Positions 27,029-37,753 of a DNA stretch of 64,000 nt are shown one piece after another (position 1 is the stretch's first letter; every line of letters begins with the position of its first letter). The DNA is from Leptospira semungkisensis (GTDB taxonomy: Bacteria; Spirochaetota; Leptospiria; Leptospirales; Leptospiraceae): the NCBI RefSeq assembly GCF_004770055.1, contig NZ_RQEP01000019.1, positions 248,001-312,000 on the forward strand, given 5' to 3'. The notes under the pieces were generated by a model, which searched no databases, was not told the DNA's origin, and was given only the letters and a program-made list of their open reading frames with translations. A program made the position numbers and the translations under genes.

Positions 27029-27060
27029 AAGTTCCGGAACCGCATTGCGATCCGGAACTT
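27029..27060. terminator. hairpin between converging SPFH and fliN genes
   Basis: 10-bp perfect stem AAGTTCCGGA (27029-27038) with TCCGGAACTT (27051-27060). The 12-base loop itself contains CGCA/TGCG. There is no strong T run, so it may be a factor-assisted stop or an mRNA end-stabiliser. Confidence 0.55.
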
Positions 27061-27070
27061 TCCGATCTGA

Positions 27071-27592
27071 TTACATTAAACGACGAGAAGGGTCTACGAT
27101 CTCAGTGATCCGAATTCCGTAGTAGTCGTCGAGAATTACTAATTTTCCTTTTCCTACCAATTTTCCATTGGCGAGAATGTCCAAATCTTCTCCGACTGCG
27201 TTGTCTAATTCCACCACTGCTCCCTCATTCAACCCAAGAACATCCTTGATGTACATATTGGTCCTACCTAATTCTACAGTAAGAGCAATGTTTACATCTA
27301 AGAGTAAGTTTAAGTTTGCAGTATTAGAAGAAACGGAACTAGAACGAGAACTTGGTTTTGGAGGCGCCGGAGCCGCAGAAGGCCCGAGTGCGGCAGCAAT
27401 ATCCGCAAAAGAAGGAGCTCCTCCTCCTCCACCGCCGCCGCCGGAAGAAGAACTTCCGCCACCCGGATCGCCGAGAAGAGAATCCAATTCGCCACTTAAA
27501 TTAAAATCAGCGGAGCCACCGCCGCCGCCCCCAGGACTGGAGCCAGTTAAGAGTGCGTCTATATCGTCTTGGGAAAGGGATCCTTCACCCAT
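27071..27592 (-). CDS. fliN: flagellar motor switch protein FliN with extended N-terminus
   Basis: 173 residues. The last 80 form the SpoA/FliN domain ('LLLDVNIALTVELGRTNMYIKDVLGLNEGAVVELD ... ILDDYYGIRITEI'). The first 90 are low-complexity Gly/Ser/Pro, preceded by 'LSQDDIDALL' (residues 6-15), the same motif that FliM uses to bind CheY-P. FliN forms the base of the C-ring. It is divergent from an AAA+ ATPase whose leader overlaps the FliN start region. Confidence 0.93.
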   Translation of the reverse strand: MGEGSLSQDDIDALLTGSSPGGGGGGSADFNLSGELDSLLGDPGGGSSSSGGGGGGGGAPSFADIAAALGPSAAPAPPKPSSRSSSVSSNTANLNLLLDVNIALTVELGRTNMYIKDVLGLNEGAVVELDNAVGEDLDILANGKLVGKGKLVILDDYYGIRITEIVDPSRRLM

Positions 27593-27673
27593 AAGGGTTT
27601 GCCTCCAAAGGTTCTTTCTAAATTCTTCGACCGAACCGACAGATTATACAAGAGAAATTCTCCCGGAGAAAGC

Positions 27674-28969
27674 ATGAAACCAGAAGATTGGAACCCGCCG
27701 GCCCGTCCTAGTACCGGCAATATTCTAGATTTTACCCAGGCCAAGGCATTGCTTTACGGGGAATTAAAGGGAATGGGAGTCTCCGATACCCAACTTCCCT
27801 CCTTTCTACCGGATAAGAAGGATCTAAAAATAGAATTTCCGATCCCAGGTGCGGATAAGTCACAGCTCTTAGATTGCTTTCATATCGTCCGAAATCATAT
27901 CGAAAACCTAAGGATTCATACCTTCGAACCCGGTTACTGTTGCCTGCAGGCTCTCAATGAGAACTTATTCGAAACCAAGAATATCTTAGATAATATTAAG
28001 TTTCGTTTTTATTCCGGAAGAAACCAGAGCAAGATCGAGATCACAAAGAAGGGAGACTTTCATAGAGAGGAGATCTTTGCAGCAATCGATTTGTTCAAAT
28101 ACCTAAGACTTTCTAAACAGGAGTCGGTCCAAAATCCGAAGGAACTCCTGCTTCGTCTGGGGATAGATGTATTCGATCCAATCGAAGCCAAGAAAAAAGG
28201 AGATTGGGTGACTTTCGATGCGGTGGCCGGTTACGAGGATGTAAAAAGACAGATCTTGGAATCAATCATCCTTCCCCTAAAATCCCCTGAGACCTTGGAA
28301 GAAGTGGCAAAGCTCACCCGAAAATTCCCAGGAAGGACAAAACCCAGGGCAATTCTCTTAGAAGGAGAGCCTGGTGTAGGAAAGACCACGATGGCAAAGG
28401 TGATTTCCTGTATGACGGACATTCCTCTCATTTACGTGCCCGTAGAATCTATTTTAAGTAAATATTATGGGGAAAGCGCCCAAAACATGGCCTACGTATT
28501 CGATGTAGCCTCTCTATTCCCTTCTTGTCTATTATTCCTGGACGAGATAGACTCTCTGGCCGGTTCCCGAGATGACGGACTATTCGAGGCTACGAGGAAT
28601 ATTCTCTCTGTGCTTTTACGAAAACTGGATGGATTTGAAGGGGGACAAAAATCGATTACCCTGGGAGCCACGAACCGAAAACAGGACTTGGATAAGGCAT
28701 TATTGTCCAGATTCGATCGTTCCGTTTTATTCCCTTTACCTAATGAATCCGAAAGAGCGGCTATATTAGGAAATTATGCAAAACATCTGACCCAAACAGA
28801 ACGCATAACAATATCGCAACGCTTAGGGACTTTTTCCGGAAGAGATTTACGGGATTTCTGTGATTTTGTGGAAAGACGCTGGGCTGCGAGTCTAATCGAA
28901 AAAGGATTGAAACCGGCTCCTCCCCCGTATGAACTGTATTTGGAAACGAGCTCAAAATCCGGAAAATAG
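27674..28969 (+). CDS. AAA+ ATPase (classic clade, FtsH/katanin-like module) of unknown function
   Basis: About 431 residues from ATG 27674, which has GGAG about 8 bases upstream; the frame opens at 27569, inside fliN on the other strand. The N-terminal 170 residues match no domain I know ('LRIHTFEPGYCCLQALNENLFET'). The AAA+ core spans about 185-410: Walker A GEPGVGKTT, Walker B 'CLLFLDEIDSLAGSRDD', sensor/arginine-finger region 'GATNRKQDLDKALLSRFDR'. The acidic N-domain may be an adaptor or substrate receptor. Divergence from fliN is suggestive of a motility link but proves nothing. Confidence 0.85.
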   Translation: MKPEDWNPPARPSTGNILDFTQAKALLYGELKGMGVSDTQLPSFLPDKKDLKIEFPIPGADKSQLLDCFHIVRNHIENLRIHTFEPGYCCLQALNENLFETKNILDNIKFRFYSGRNQSKIEITKKGDFHREEIFAAIDLFKYLRLSKQESVQNPKELLLRLGIDVFDPIEAKKKGDWVTFDAVAGYEDVKRQILESIILPLKSPETLEEVAKLTRKFPGRTKPRAILLEGEPGVGKTTMAKVISCMTDIPLIYVPVESILSKYYGESAQNMAYVFDVASLFPSCLLFLDEIDSLAGSRDDGLFEATRNILSVLLRKLDGFEGGQKSITLGATNRKQDLDKALLSRFDRSVLFPLPNESERAAILGNYAKHLTQTERITISQRLGTFSGRDLRDFCDFVERRWAASLIEKGLKPAPPPYELYLETSSKSGK

Positions 28970-29095
28970 CAGTTTTCCTCTCGAAAATGTAAGTCTTGGA
29001 TTTAATCGGGAGTCTATTTTTCCGATACTAGAGACAGGGTTTTCTCGGTTTTCGAAGAAATCCAATTCTGCATAGAGACCAAGGAATAGGGTACA

Positions 29096-29920
29096 ATGAA
29101 ACGCAAAATAGCATTCTGCCTGGCGATCTTCGCGATTGTTGGCATACTCAACGCTCAAGACAACCAAGCTCAAAAGAAAGAGGATGGCCAAGTCGGAGCA
29201 GCCATTCTGGACACTGAAAAGGGTCTGGACCAAAGAGTTTCCGCTCTAAATGAAAGGCTGAAACGTCATACCGTACTCATGAAAATGAAAGTACGCATTC
29301 TTCCTTTCCGCACCGTTCTATTCAAAGGAAAGGCGAATAGTGATGAATGTGTTCCTGCGCCAAGTAACGCACAGGAAGACACCGCTAACAACTGCATCCG
29401 AGTTGAAGTTTATGATTTCATTAAGGATGAAGAAAGAGGCCAAGGTAGAGTTGTTCAAGGCGGACTTTCTAAATACATGGAAATCTATTTCGAAGGACCG
29501 AATTCAAACGATCCGGATCCAAGAATGGAACCTCCTCGTAAGATCAGCAAGATCATCAGCCGAGTTTACAAAAACAACTTCTTGATCGAAGACAAATCAG
29601 TGTCCGAGATCATCGATCGTTCACCAAACGATCAACCGGCTCATAACGAAAAAATCGAACTTTTCTATCAAAAGAACGGATATCCTGAGTGGAACCGCCC
29701 TGAAACTCCTAGTGAGAAAGGAGTCGGTAAATACGTATTGTCTAATGTAGAGAATACTAAGACCCACCCTATCCGTAACTCTTTCAAGAAGACCTTCTAT
29801 ATCAAGCATCTGGACAATTTCGACAGACTCTTTACTAAGATCTTCGATTACAATGACCAATTAGGAAACGAGAACTACAAAGAGAACGTAAACACTCTCA
29901 AGGAGTCCTTGAAGTACTAA
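29096..29920 (+). CDS. fcpB: secreted periplasmic protein, probable flagellar-coiling protein FcpB
   Basis: 274 residues with a signal peptide 'MKRKIAFCLAIFAIVGILNAQ' and no lipobox. The mature protein is hydrophilic, with 'ERLKRHTVLMKMKVRILPF', 'NNCIRVEVYDFIKDEERGQG' and 'KISRVYKNNFLIEDKSVSEIIDRS'-like segments. FcpB, a surface protein of the Leptospira endoflagellar filament that affects its curvature, is about this size and signal type. The gene sits near fliN and upstream of metYX, which agrees with my memory of the gene order in pathogenic species. Identity is by size, type and context, not alignment. Confidence 0.6.
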   Translation: MKRKIAFCLAIFAIVGILNAQDNQAQKKEDGQVGAAILDTEKGLDQRVSALNERLKRHTVLMKMKVRILPFRTVLFKGKANSDECVPAPSNAQEDTANNCIRVEVYDFIKDEERGQGRVVQGGLSKYMEIYFEGPNSNDPDPRMEPPRKISKIISRVYKNNFLIEDKSVSEIIDRSPNDQPAHNEKIELFYQKNGYPEWNRPETPSEKGVGKYVLSNVENTKTHPIRNSFKKTFYIKHLDNFDRLFTKIFDYNDQLGNENYKENVNTLKESLKY

Positions 29921-30448
29921 GTGCGGTACATTGTTCCTTGTTCCTCCTGCGGCACCGAGCTCAGAATTCCTTTAGATTTAGGAAAGCTGACCGTTCGGTG
30001 CCCCAGATGTTACCACTCTTTTGTATTTGATCCGGAGGATCCCGCAAGCTTTAGAGGCGGAAGATACGATTCCCCCACACAAGATCCAAACAAAGGAAAT
30101 CCCCGTTCTATCCGGGGATTTTTTTATTTTCTAAGTAATTTCTTCGAACGAATTCGATCCAAATTTAGAAAGAACAATTCTTTCGGTTGGGAAAATCCGA
30201 ATTCTGCCGGACAAAAATCCCAAACTTACACTCCTAGTTCGGGAACAGGATTCGGTCCCTTGCTCGCAAAATACATTCTATTCGCATTAATATTCGTAGG
30301 AATCGCAAGAGCCTGCTTCTATTCTTCCATGGATTGGAATAATGGACCTACAAACGAACAGCAGTGGAATCCTTTACAAGAAAAACCTCCTGCTCCACAG
30401 CAAGAAGAGCCTGAGGAAAACGAAACCCGTCCTCAAGTCGATACATAA
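29921..30448 (+). CDS. zinc-ribbon membrane protein of unknown function
   Basis: 175 residues from GTG 29921, directly after the fcpB-like stop; the nearest AAGGAG is 15 bases upstream, so the start is unsure. An N-terminal zinc ribbon has four cysteines (CSSCGTELR ... VRCPRCYHSF, about 7-30). A proline/serine-rich linker follows, one TM helix (about 115-135), and an acidic Pro/Gln/Glu tail. It shares its last base pair region with rsmE (TAATG). Function unknown. Confidence 0.75.
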   Translation: MRYIVPCSSCGTELRIPLDLGKLTVRCPRCYHSFVFDPEDPASFRGGRYDSPTQDPNKGNPRSIRGFFYFLSNFFERIRSKFRKNNSFGWENPNSAGQKSQTYTPSSGTGFGPLLAKYILFALIFVGIARACFYSSMDWNNGPTNEQQWNPLQEKPPAPQQEEPEENETRPQVDT

Positions 30449-31341
30449 TGAATATTCTACTCTTGGATCCGAAAGAAAGATCTTCTTTCGGTGAATGGAA
30501 TATTTACTCAGCTGAAAAGATCGATCATATTAGAAATATCTTAAAGAAGGATACCGGTGATTCCATCAAGGCAGGACTTCTGAATGAAAGCCTCGGGCTT
30601 TTTCGAATCAGAGAAATCTCGCCAGAAAATCTGAAAGGGAGTTATACTCCGATCATCCGTCCGAAAAAGAGAAATCCATTCCTTCATCTGATCTCTTCGG
30701 TCCAGCGCCCACCCACTGCAGAAAAGATCCTCCATCTTGCAGGAGTCTGGGGAATCCATTCTATGGAATTTCAAATCGCCGATCTTTCCAGAAAGGAATA
30801 TCTGACCTCCCCTATCTGGAAGAACAAAAACTTGCAGGAAACCTTATATTCCGGAATGGAACAAGGAGGAAATATCCATCTTCCTTTTTTAGAGCTTGGT
30901 TTTAGTCTCCCTGAAAAAGGGCAAGGATCAGTACGAAAACAAACTCTAAGAGAGAGAGTTGAATCGATCTCTGGAATTGCTTTCTATTTGGATAAGAAAG
31001 GGTTATTTCTCTTAGAATACAGAGAAGAAATCCTAAAAAATAGAGTGAATAAACATGAATCGAAACATCCTGATCCAAAACGATCGCATCGCTCTAAATC
31101 TATTTACGCAAAGACTCATTCAACGGATCCGAGTCCTACAACTGATTTAGATAATTCCGAAACGCCGCAGCAAGAAATTTGTATCTTTCTCGGCCCGGAA
31201 CCCGGTTGGAGCAAGAGAGAGATTTCTCTTTTCCAAGAGAGGAATATAAAGCCAGTGCGTTTATCTAAAGCTATCTTGAGATCCGAACAGGCTTTTTCTT
31301 TCTTCCTTTCTCAATGGGAAGCCTGTTTTCCAAATTTATAA
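30448..31341 (+). CDS. rsmE: 16S rRNA m3U1498 methyltransferase RsmE with an extra basic insert
   Basis: 297 residues of the SPOUT methyltransferase family. The N-terminal PUA-like part (about 10-70) precedes the SPOUT domain: 'RNPFLHLISSVQRPPTAEKILHLAGVWGI', 'LSRKEYLTSPIW'. The SAM-knot 'CIFLGPEPGWSKREISLFQ' and 'VRLSKAILRSEQAF' near the C-terminus match GPEGGFS and LG.RILRTETA. About 45 low-complexity, basic residues (about 205-250) are inserted just before the knot, so it is longer than the usual 240-250. GPEP-GWS departs slightly from consensus. Confidence 0.85.
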   Translation: MNILLLDPKERSSFGEWNIYSAEKIDHIRNILKKDTGDSIKAGLLNESLGLFRIREISPENLKGSYTPIIRPKKRNPFLHLISSVQRPPTAEKILHLAGVWGIHSMEFQIADLSRKEYLTSPIWKNKNLQETLYSGMEQGGNIHLPFLELGFSLPEKGQGSVRKQTLRERVESISGIAFYLDKKGLFLLEYREEILKNRVNKHESKHPDPKRSHRSKSIYAKTHSTDPSPTTDLDNSETPQQEICIFLGPEPGWSKREISLFQERNIKPVRLSKAILRSEQAFSFFLSQWEACFPNL

Positions 31342-31349
31342 TATTCTAA

Positions 31350-33029
31350 TTAGAAAGAAAGAGAATTGGAGAATAGAACTTTTTTCTCATCCTGTGCTTG
31401 GAAAGAGTTCGTGGTGCTATCATAAACCCAGCGTCTGATCTCCTGAAGACGGATGCTTATGAATCCTAGGTTCAATGCGGCTTCAACTGCTCCGACTGAG
31501 TTCTCGTCCACTTTGAAAGCATCCTTATTCTGATCGAAATTCTTGTGAGTATAATATCCCGAAAAGATCAACAAGGAACCGATCGGTATATACATTCCTA
31601 AGAATACACGCGAGTTATTCGGCCCGTTATAATTCTCATAGTTTCCTTCGAGAGAGATCCTATAAAAATTCAATACCATAGAAGTAAAGTATCCCTTAAC
31701 CCTTGGTCCATTCGGATCTACTAATTGAGCCGCCTGCAATTTTGATTGAGGCGTCTGGGTCTGGGTATTTAACTGAAATCTCTCTATCTCATAAAAGCTA
31801 TCGAAGTACATTGGAACGTAGTTCGCATCCATGTTCCTGTATTCGGGTTTGATCTTCATATAAATATCATTCCCACCAAATTTGAACATGATCCCTGAAT
31901 GAGTTCCTTTTGCATTGTTTAGGATCTTGATCGTGTTCACGTCATAGTATGGAGTCAGTTCTACATATTTACTGCTGATCAATTTGTATTCGGCATCCAT
32001 TCCTTGGATAGAAAGCTTTTCGGTCTGTTCTACCAGAGGGTTATTACTGGAATCCAAACGAAGTCTTCCTGTCGTATCGAAAGATAACTGGGTTGGTGCC
32101 TTTGTATCGAATGCATTTGTAAATCCGATCGCGAATCGATTCGAGAAATTGTCCTGGTTAAAGAATTCTTTAACCTTCTGTTGAGGAGTTTGCGGTTTCT
32201 TGTCGATCGGAACCATTGTCTCAACAGGTTGATGAGTTTTTTGATCCTCTACGATTGCTCTGTACTTCTCTCTATCTTCCGGATCCACTCCGGCTTCTTC
32301 ATAGACTTTCTTACGACCTGCCTCGTCGGCAACATTCCCCTGTCCTACCTGCATCATGGAGAATAACTGAGATCTTCCAGTCATTAGATCGAATGCTTTG
32401 AAGGCCATTGCAAGAGGTCTCGCATAAACCCTTCCCGCACCTATCTCATGAGTATAGATTGAGTTAGTAAATACTTGAACTCCACCATAATCACTGTTGA
32501 TATCAGCCATGAGACCAACATTATAAATATCGATCCTTTGGTTATTCACATATCTGTTCACGATGGTTCCGTGACCGATGTATCCATCAAAAAGCTTTCC
32601 GGCATAAAAAGAGAAGGTAGTTTCTCCGGGTTTGTACTGACCGTACGTCCCATACCAGATATTATTAATAACCCTTAGATAATCGCTCTTTTGATCATAG
32701 TCTATCTTACGAATGCTTCCTATCTTCGTAGTCGGATCTTTGGGAGCCTGATCATCTATTAGAATATTCAGAGGAGCCGTTAGAGAGAATCCGAAATTCC
32801 CTCCAAAGTTCATATTGATCGTCGGAGCAACGTAGAGATAATAATCATTATTGAATTTGTTCACCCCTAGATCGTAGGTAAATGGATCAGGAGGTTGCAT
32901 GAACTGCCTGCCAGGAGGCATCCACATCTGCGCTTGCAACTCATCTCCAGCATAAGGAACAAAATAAACGGAGAGGAATACTAGCCCAGGTAATAGAAAT
33001 GATAGTCTTAGCTTCTTCAAAAGTTCCAA
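31350..33029 (-). CDS. outer-membrane beta-barrel protein of unknown function
   Basis: 559 residues with a signal peptide (about 1-34, 'LPGLVFLSVYFVPYAGDELQAQ'). The mature chain shows alternating amphipathic strands ('DYYLYVAPTINMNFGGNFGFSLTAPLNILI', 'FYAGKLFDGYIGHGTIVNRYV') and ends in phenylalanine ('LFSNSLSF'), as expected for barrel assembly. A charged insert with 'EAGRKKVYEEAGVDPEDREKYRAIVEDQ' (about 235-290) may be a plug or long surface loop. I do not recognise a named family. Its stop is 8 bases from the converging rsmE stop, with a TTCTAATTAGAA palindrome across the join. Confidence 0.75.
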   Translation of the reverse strand: MELLKKLRLSFLLPGLVFLSVYFVPYAGDELQAQMWMPPGRQFMQPPDPFTYDLGVNKFNNDYYLYVAPTINMNFGGNFGFSLTAPLNILIDDQAPKDPTTKIGSIRKIDYDQKSDYLRVINNIWYGTYGQYKPGETTFSFYAGKLFDGYIGHGTIVNRYVNNQRIDIYNVGLMADINSDYGGVQVFTNSIYTHEIGAGRVYARPLAMAFKAFDLMTGRSQLFSMMQVGQGNVADEAGRKKVYEEAGVDPEDREKYRAIVEDQKTHQPVETMVPIDKKPQTPQQKVKEFFNQDNFSNRFAIGFTNAFDTKAPTQLSFDTTGRLRLDSSNNPLVEQTEKLSIQGMDAEYKLISSKYVELTPYYDVNTIKILNNAKGTHSGIMFKFGGNDIYMKIKPEYRNMDANYVPMYFDSFYEIERFQLNTQTQTPQSKLQAAQLVDPNGPRVKGYFTSMVLNFYRISLEGNYENYNGPNNSRVFLGMYIPIGSLLIFSGYYTHKNFDQNKDAFKVDENSVGAVEAALNLGFISIRLQEIRRWVYDSTTNSFQAQDEKKVLFSNSLSF

Positions 33030-34668
<1,639 letters not shown>

Positions 34669-34703
34669 CTTTCGACTCAGTCAAAAAAATCGTCTAAAAA
34701 CAG

Positions 34704-34762
34704 GCCACTTTCCCGTTTTCTCTCCGAACTTGTTCGAAGGATCCGAAAATGAGGAAAGTGGC
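34704..34762 (+). promoter_or_regulatory. inverted repeat enclosing the metX ribosome-binding site and start codon
   Basis: GCCACTTTCC (34704-34713) pairs perfectly with GGAAAGTGGC (34753-34762), and two further outer pairs (one G-U) can form. The metX ATG (34749) lies at the inner end of the second arm. Within the loop a CGAA/TTCG mini-stem with a CTTG tetraloop precedes the AAGGA site. It could act as a translation control element. Confidence 0.5.
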
Positions 34763-35894
34763 TTCGGCTTTTGGTGGAAATCGAATGGATTTAGAGCGCT
34801 CTGTTGGAATCGTTGAAACGAAAACGGCAACCTTAGGCGATCTACGTCTGGACAACGGTTCCGTTCTTTCCCCCACTGTGATCGCATATGAAACCTATGG
34901 AACTCTTTCTCCAGAAAAAGACAATGCGATCCTGATCTGCCATGCACTTTCCGGAGACGCTCACGCAGCAGGGTATCTTTCTTCTTCTGATAAACGCCCA
35001 GGTTGGTGGGACGATTATGTAGGCCCAGGAAAGTCTTTCGATACGAATCAATTTTTTATAATATCATCTAACGTGATCGGTGGATGCAAAGGATCTTCCG
35101 GTCCAATGAGCATCAATCCTGTTTCTGGAAAACCTTATGGTTCTAGCTTTCCTTTCGTTTCCATTAAGGACATGGTAGAAGCACAGAAACTACTGATCGA
35201 TTCTTTCGGGATCCAAAAATTATTCTGCGTAGCCGGCGGTTCCATGGGAGGAATGCAGGCTCTTCAGTGGAGTATTTCTTATCCTGACTTCTTAACAAAC
35301 TGTATTATTTTGGCTTCTTCCCCGGAACATTCTGCGATGCAAATCGCATTCAACGAAGTGGGAAGGCAGGCGATTCTTTCCGATCCGAATTGGAATAATG
35401 GTCTGTATGAAGATAATGCATCTCCACGTAAAGGCTTAGCTCTTGCAAGAATGGTGGGTCATATCACCTATCTTTCAGATGATAAAATGAGGGAAAAGTT
35501 TGGTAGAAATCCTCCTAGAGGAAACCTATTGAATTCCGATTTTGCCGTAGGAAGCTATCTCATTTACCAAGGAGAAAGTTTCGTAGATCGTTTCGATGCA
35601 AATTCTTATATCTACGTAACCAAAGCATTGGATCATTTCAGTTTAGGAAAAGGCCAGGAACTTACCAAAGCATTGAGCCCAGCTCAGTGCAGATTCCTAA
35701 TCATTTCGTATAGCTCGGATTGGTTGTATCCTCCTGCTCAATCCAGAGAGATCGTAAAAAGTCTCGAGGCCGCCGACAAAAGAGTCTTTTATGTGGAATT
35801 GAATACCAAAGAAGGACATGATAGTTTTCTTCTTCCGAACTCTAAGCAGGAAGACGTGATCAACGGATTCTTAAAAATGCCGGTGGATGAATGA
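34749..35894 (+). CDS. metX: homoserine O-acetyltransferase
   Basis: 381 residues, alpha/beta-hydrolase fold. The nucleophile is Ser165 in AGGSMGGMQ, with Asp324 (YSSDWLYPP) and His357 (EGHDSF) as partners. '[11 protein letters not shown]' and 'GGCKGSSGP' are MetX signatures. It acetylates homoserine for MetY. Start chosen at ATG 34749 (AAGGA 7 bases upstream); ATG 34785 is a second candidate. An inverted repeat covers the first start. Confidence 0.95.
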   Translation: MRKVASAFGGNRMDLERSVGIVETKTATLGDLRLDNGSVLSPTVIAYETYGTLSPEKDNAILICHALSGDAHAAGYLSSSDKRPGWWDDYVGPGKSFDTNQFFIISSNVIGGCKGSSGPMSINPVSGKPYGSSFPFVSIKDMVEAQKLLIDSFGIQKLFCVAGGSMGGMQALQWSISYPDFLTNCIILASSPEHSAMQIAFNEVGRQAILSDPNWNNGLYEDNASPRKGLALARMVGHITYLSDDKMREKFGRNPPRGNLLNSDFAVGSYLIYQGESFVDRFDANSYIYVTKALDHFSLGKGQELTKALSPAQCRFLIISYSSDWLYPPAQSREIVKSLEAADKRVFYVELNTKEGHDSFLLPNSKQEDVINGFLKMPVDE

Positions 35895-36502
35895 TCGCCT
35901 CGAAAGTCTTAAGCAGTAAAACACTTAGAGAAAGACCAGACTTCGCGTATATTCTGGATGCGATCTCTCCTGGCTCCCGAGTTCTCGACCTTGGCTGCGG
36001 TAATGGAGACCTTCTCTATTTACTCAAACAAAAAGGCATCCGAGGACAAGGTATAGAAAAGGACGAAGATGCGATCGTGGAATGCATTCGTAAGGGAGTG
36101 TATGTTCACCACGGGGATATAGACGAAGGACTCAGCCATCATGAGGACAAGAGATTCGACTATGTGATCCTGAACCAAACCATTCAGGAAACTAGACACC
36201 CCGGAGACATTATTAAAGAAGGTCTTCGTATCGGAAAAAGAGTGATCATCGTGTTTCCGAATTTCGGATACTGGGAAGTTCGATTTCGAATCTTATTCCA
36301 GGGCAAGACTCCGGTCACGGATCTTCTTCCCTATCGCTGGTTCAATACACCCAACCTACATTTTCTTTCCGTCTTAGACTTCGAAGAATTCTGTCAGCTC
36401 AGAGGATTTACTGTAGAAGACAAAGCCTTCTTCACCGATCTGAAACAAGTCAAGTTCAGCCCGAATTTCTTCTCTAAGCTCGCGTTATTTCAAATTAGAT
36501 AA
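35891..36502 (+). CDS. metW: methionine biosynthesis protein MetW
   Basis: 203 residues. SAM-binding-type Rossmann fold with '[16 protein letters not shown]' (about 32-47), '[10 protein letters not shown]' and '[15 protein letters not shown]'-like conserved MetW block. MetW is usually coupled to MetX and needed for or modulating its activity. The ATG overlaps the metX stop (ATGA). Confidence 0.92.
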   Translation: MIASKVLSSKTLRERPDFAYILDAISPGSRVLDLGCGNGDLLYLLKQKGIRGQGIEKDEDAIVECIRKGVYVHHGDIDEGLSHHEDKRFDYVILNQTIQETRHPGDIIKEGLRIGKRVIIVFPNFGYWEVRFRILFQGKTPVTDLLPYRWFNTPNLHFLSVLDFEEFCQLRGFTVEDKAFFTDLKQVKFSPNFFSKLALFQIR

Positions 36503-36504
36503 TT

Positions 36505-36653
36505 ATAATGTAGGAACTGCCCAGATAGTTCCCACAGGATTTTGCTCCACGAAATTTGTGGTTGCGAGATGTAAGAATTTCTGATATAGAGGACAGGCTT
36601 CTCCCACAAGCCACTCCCCCCGATCCCGAAGATGGGTGGGGGCTGCCTTACTT
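36505..36653. repeat. intergenic region with short palindromes between converging metW and ddl
   Basis: About 150 noncoding bases. GGAACT/AGTTCC form a small hairpin near 36513-36530, and a CCCCC ... GGGGG pair lies near 36617-36643. Similar 'gtaggaact' words are common around leptospiral genes, so this may be a degenerate dispersed repeat. No clear T run for termination. Confidence 0.35.
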
Positions 36654-37712
36654 TTATTTTTCGACCGGGATCTTCCCCGCCTTCTCGAGCGCTTGATCGA
36701 TCAAAGACTGATACAATTCCTCGATCGGAATTCCTGCTGCCTTTGCCTGCTGAGGAATAAGACTCGTTTCCGTCATTCCAGGAAGTGTGTTCGTTTCTAA
36801 CACGAAAGGAATCCCATCCACGATTATGAAATCCGTTCTGGAATATCCTTCACAGCCCATGGTCTTATGAGCGAGGATTGCTTGTTCTTGGATCTTTTGT
36901 ATGATTGCCTCAGGCAAGCGAGCGGGAGTGATCTCCTGAGAGAGACCAGGTTTGTATTTGGACTCTACATCAAAAAATTCCCCGCCAGGAATAATCTCTG
37001 TAGGAGGAAGGGCTTTTGCGATCCTCTTTCTTCCTTCCTTCTTTTCCCAAACTCCGCAAGATACTTCGGTTCCATTTAAGAATTTCTGTAAGATCGCATG
37101 ATCTTCCCTTTCAAAGAATTCAGGCAGACGTCTTTCCAATTCTTCCACCGTATTGATGCGGAACGTATGAAAGCTAGAGCCCCCTTCTACAGGCTTTAGA
37201 AAAAGAGGATATTCCAAATCCAGGCTTTCGACCAAAGTCGAATTCTCTAAGAAATCCTTTTTGCGTAATTCCCAAAAAGGAGCGACCGACATTCCAGCCA
37301 AATGGAATAAACGATTTGCACGTATTTTATCCATGGCCAAAGCGGATGCCTTCACGTCGGAACCGGTAAACGGAATATCCAAAACTTTCAAGAAGCCTTG
37401 CATAGAACCGTCTTCGCCACTCGTGCCATGCAAGCCCAAAAAGACCACATCGCAATCCAAGGATGTAAAGCTAGAGGCGTTCACTCCATGCAATTCCTCG
37501 AACTGTTTTAAATATAATTCAGGATTCCCGTTAGCTGCTTCCGGAAAAATAGGTCGATATTCTCTAGGGATCACCCAACGTCCCTCTCTGGAGATGAGAA
37601 TGGGTTTGACCGAATGTCCCATGGAGGCCAATGTCTTACTTATGAAAGTACCCGTTCTCAGGGAAATTTCGTGCTCCGTCGACGTTCCTCCGAATAATAC
37701 CGCTATCTTCAA
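36654..37712 (-). CDS. ddl: D-alanine--D-alanine ligase
   Basis: 352 residues, ATP-grasp fold. 'VLFGGTSTEHEISLRTG' at the N-terminus, 'FLGLHGTSGEDGSMQG' and 'PFTGSDVKASALAMDK' mid-protein, 'PLFLKPVEGGSSF' for ATP binding and 'VLETNTLPGMTETSLIPQQAKAAG' at the C-terminus. It joins two D-alanines for the peptidoglycan stem. Transcribed alone, divergent from the Mla-linked repeat gene. Confidence 0.95.
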   Translation of the reverse strand: MKIAVLFGGTSTEHEISLRTGTFISKTLASMGHSVKPILISREGRWVIPREYRPIFPEAANGNPELYLKQFEELHGVNASSFTSLDCDVVFLGLHGTSGEDGSMQGFLKVLDIPFTGSDVKASALAMDKIRANRLFHLAGMSVAPFWELRKKDFLENSTLVESLDLEYPLFLKPVEGGSSFHTFRINTVEELERRLPEFFEREDHAILQKFLNGTEVSCGVWEKKEGRKRIAKALPPTEIIPGGEFFDVESKYKPGLSQEITPARLPEAIIQKIQEQAILAHKTMGCEGYSRTDFIIVDGIPFVLETNTLPGMTETSLIPQQAKAAGIPIEELYQSLIDQALEKAGKIPVEK

Positions 37713-37753
37713 TTTGAACCTCTATTCATCCGACTCAGGATCTGTCAGGAAGA

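Noticed and set aside
27400..27540. Poly-glycine codon runs in fliN as a micro-repeat locus
   Set aside because: Mixed Gly codons rather than a pure nucleotide repeat; explained as a flexible protein linker.
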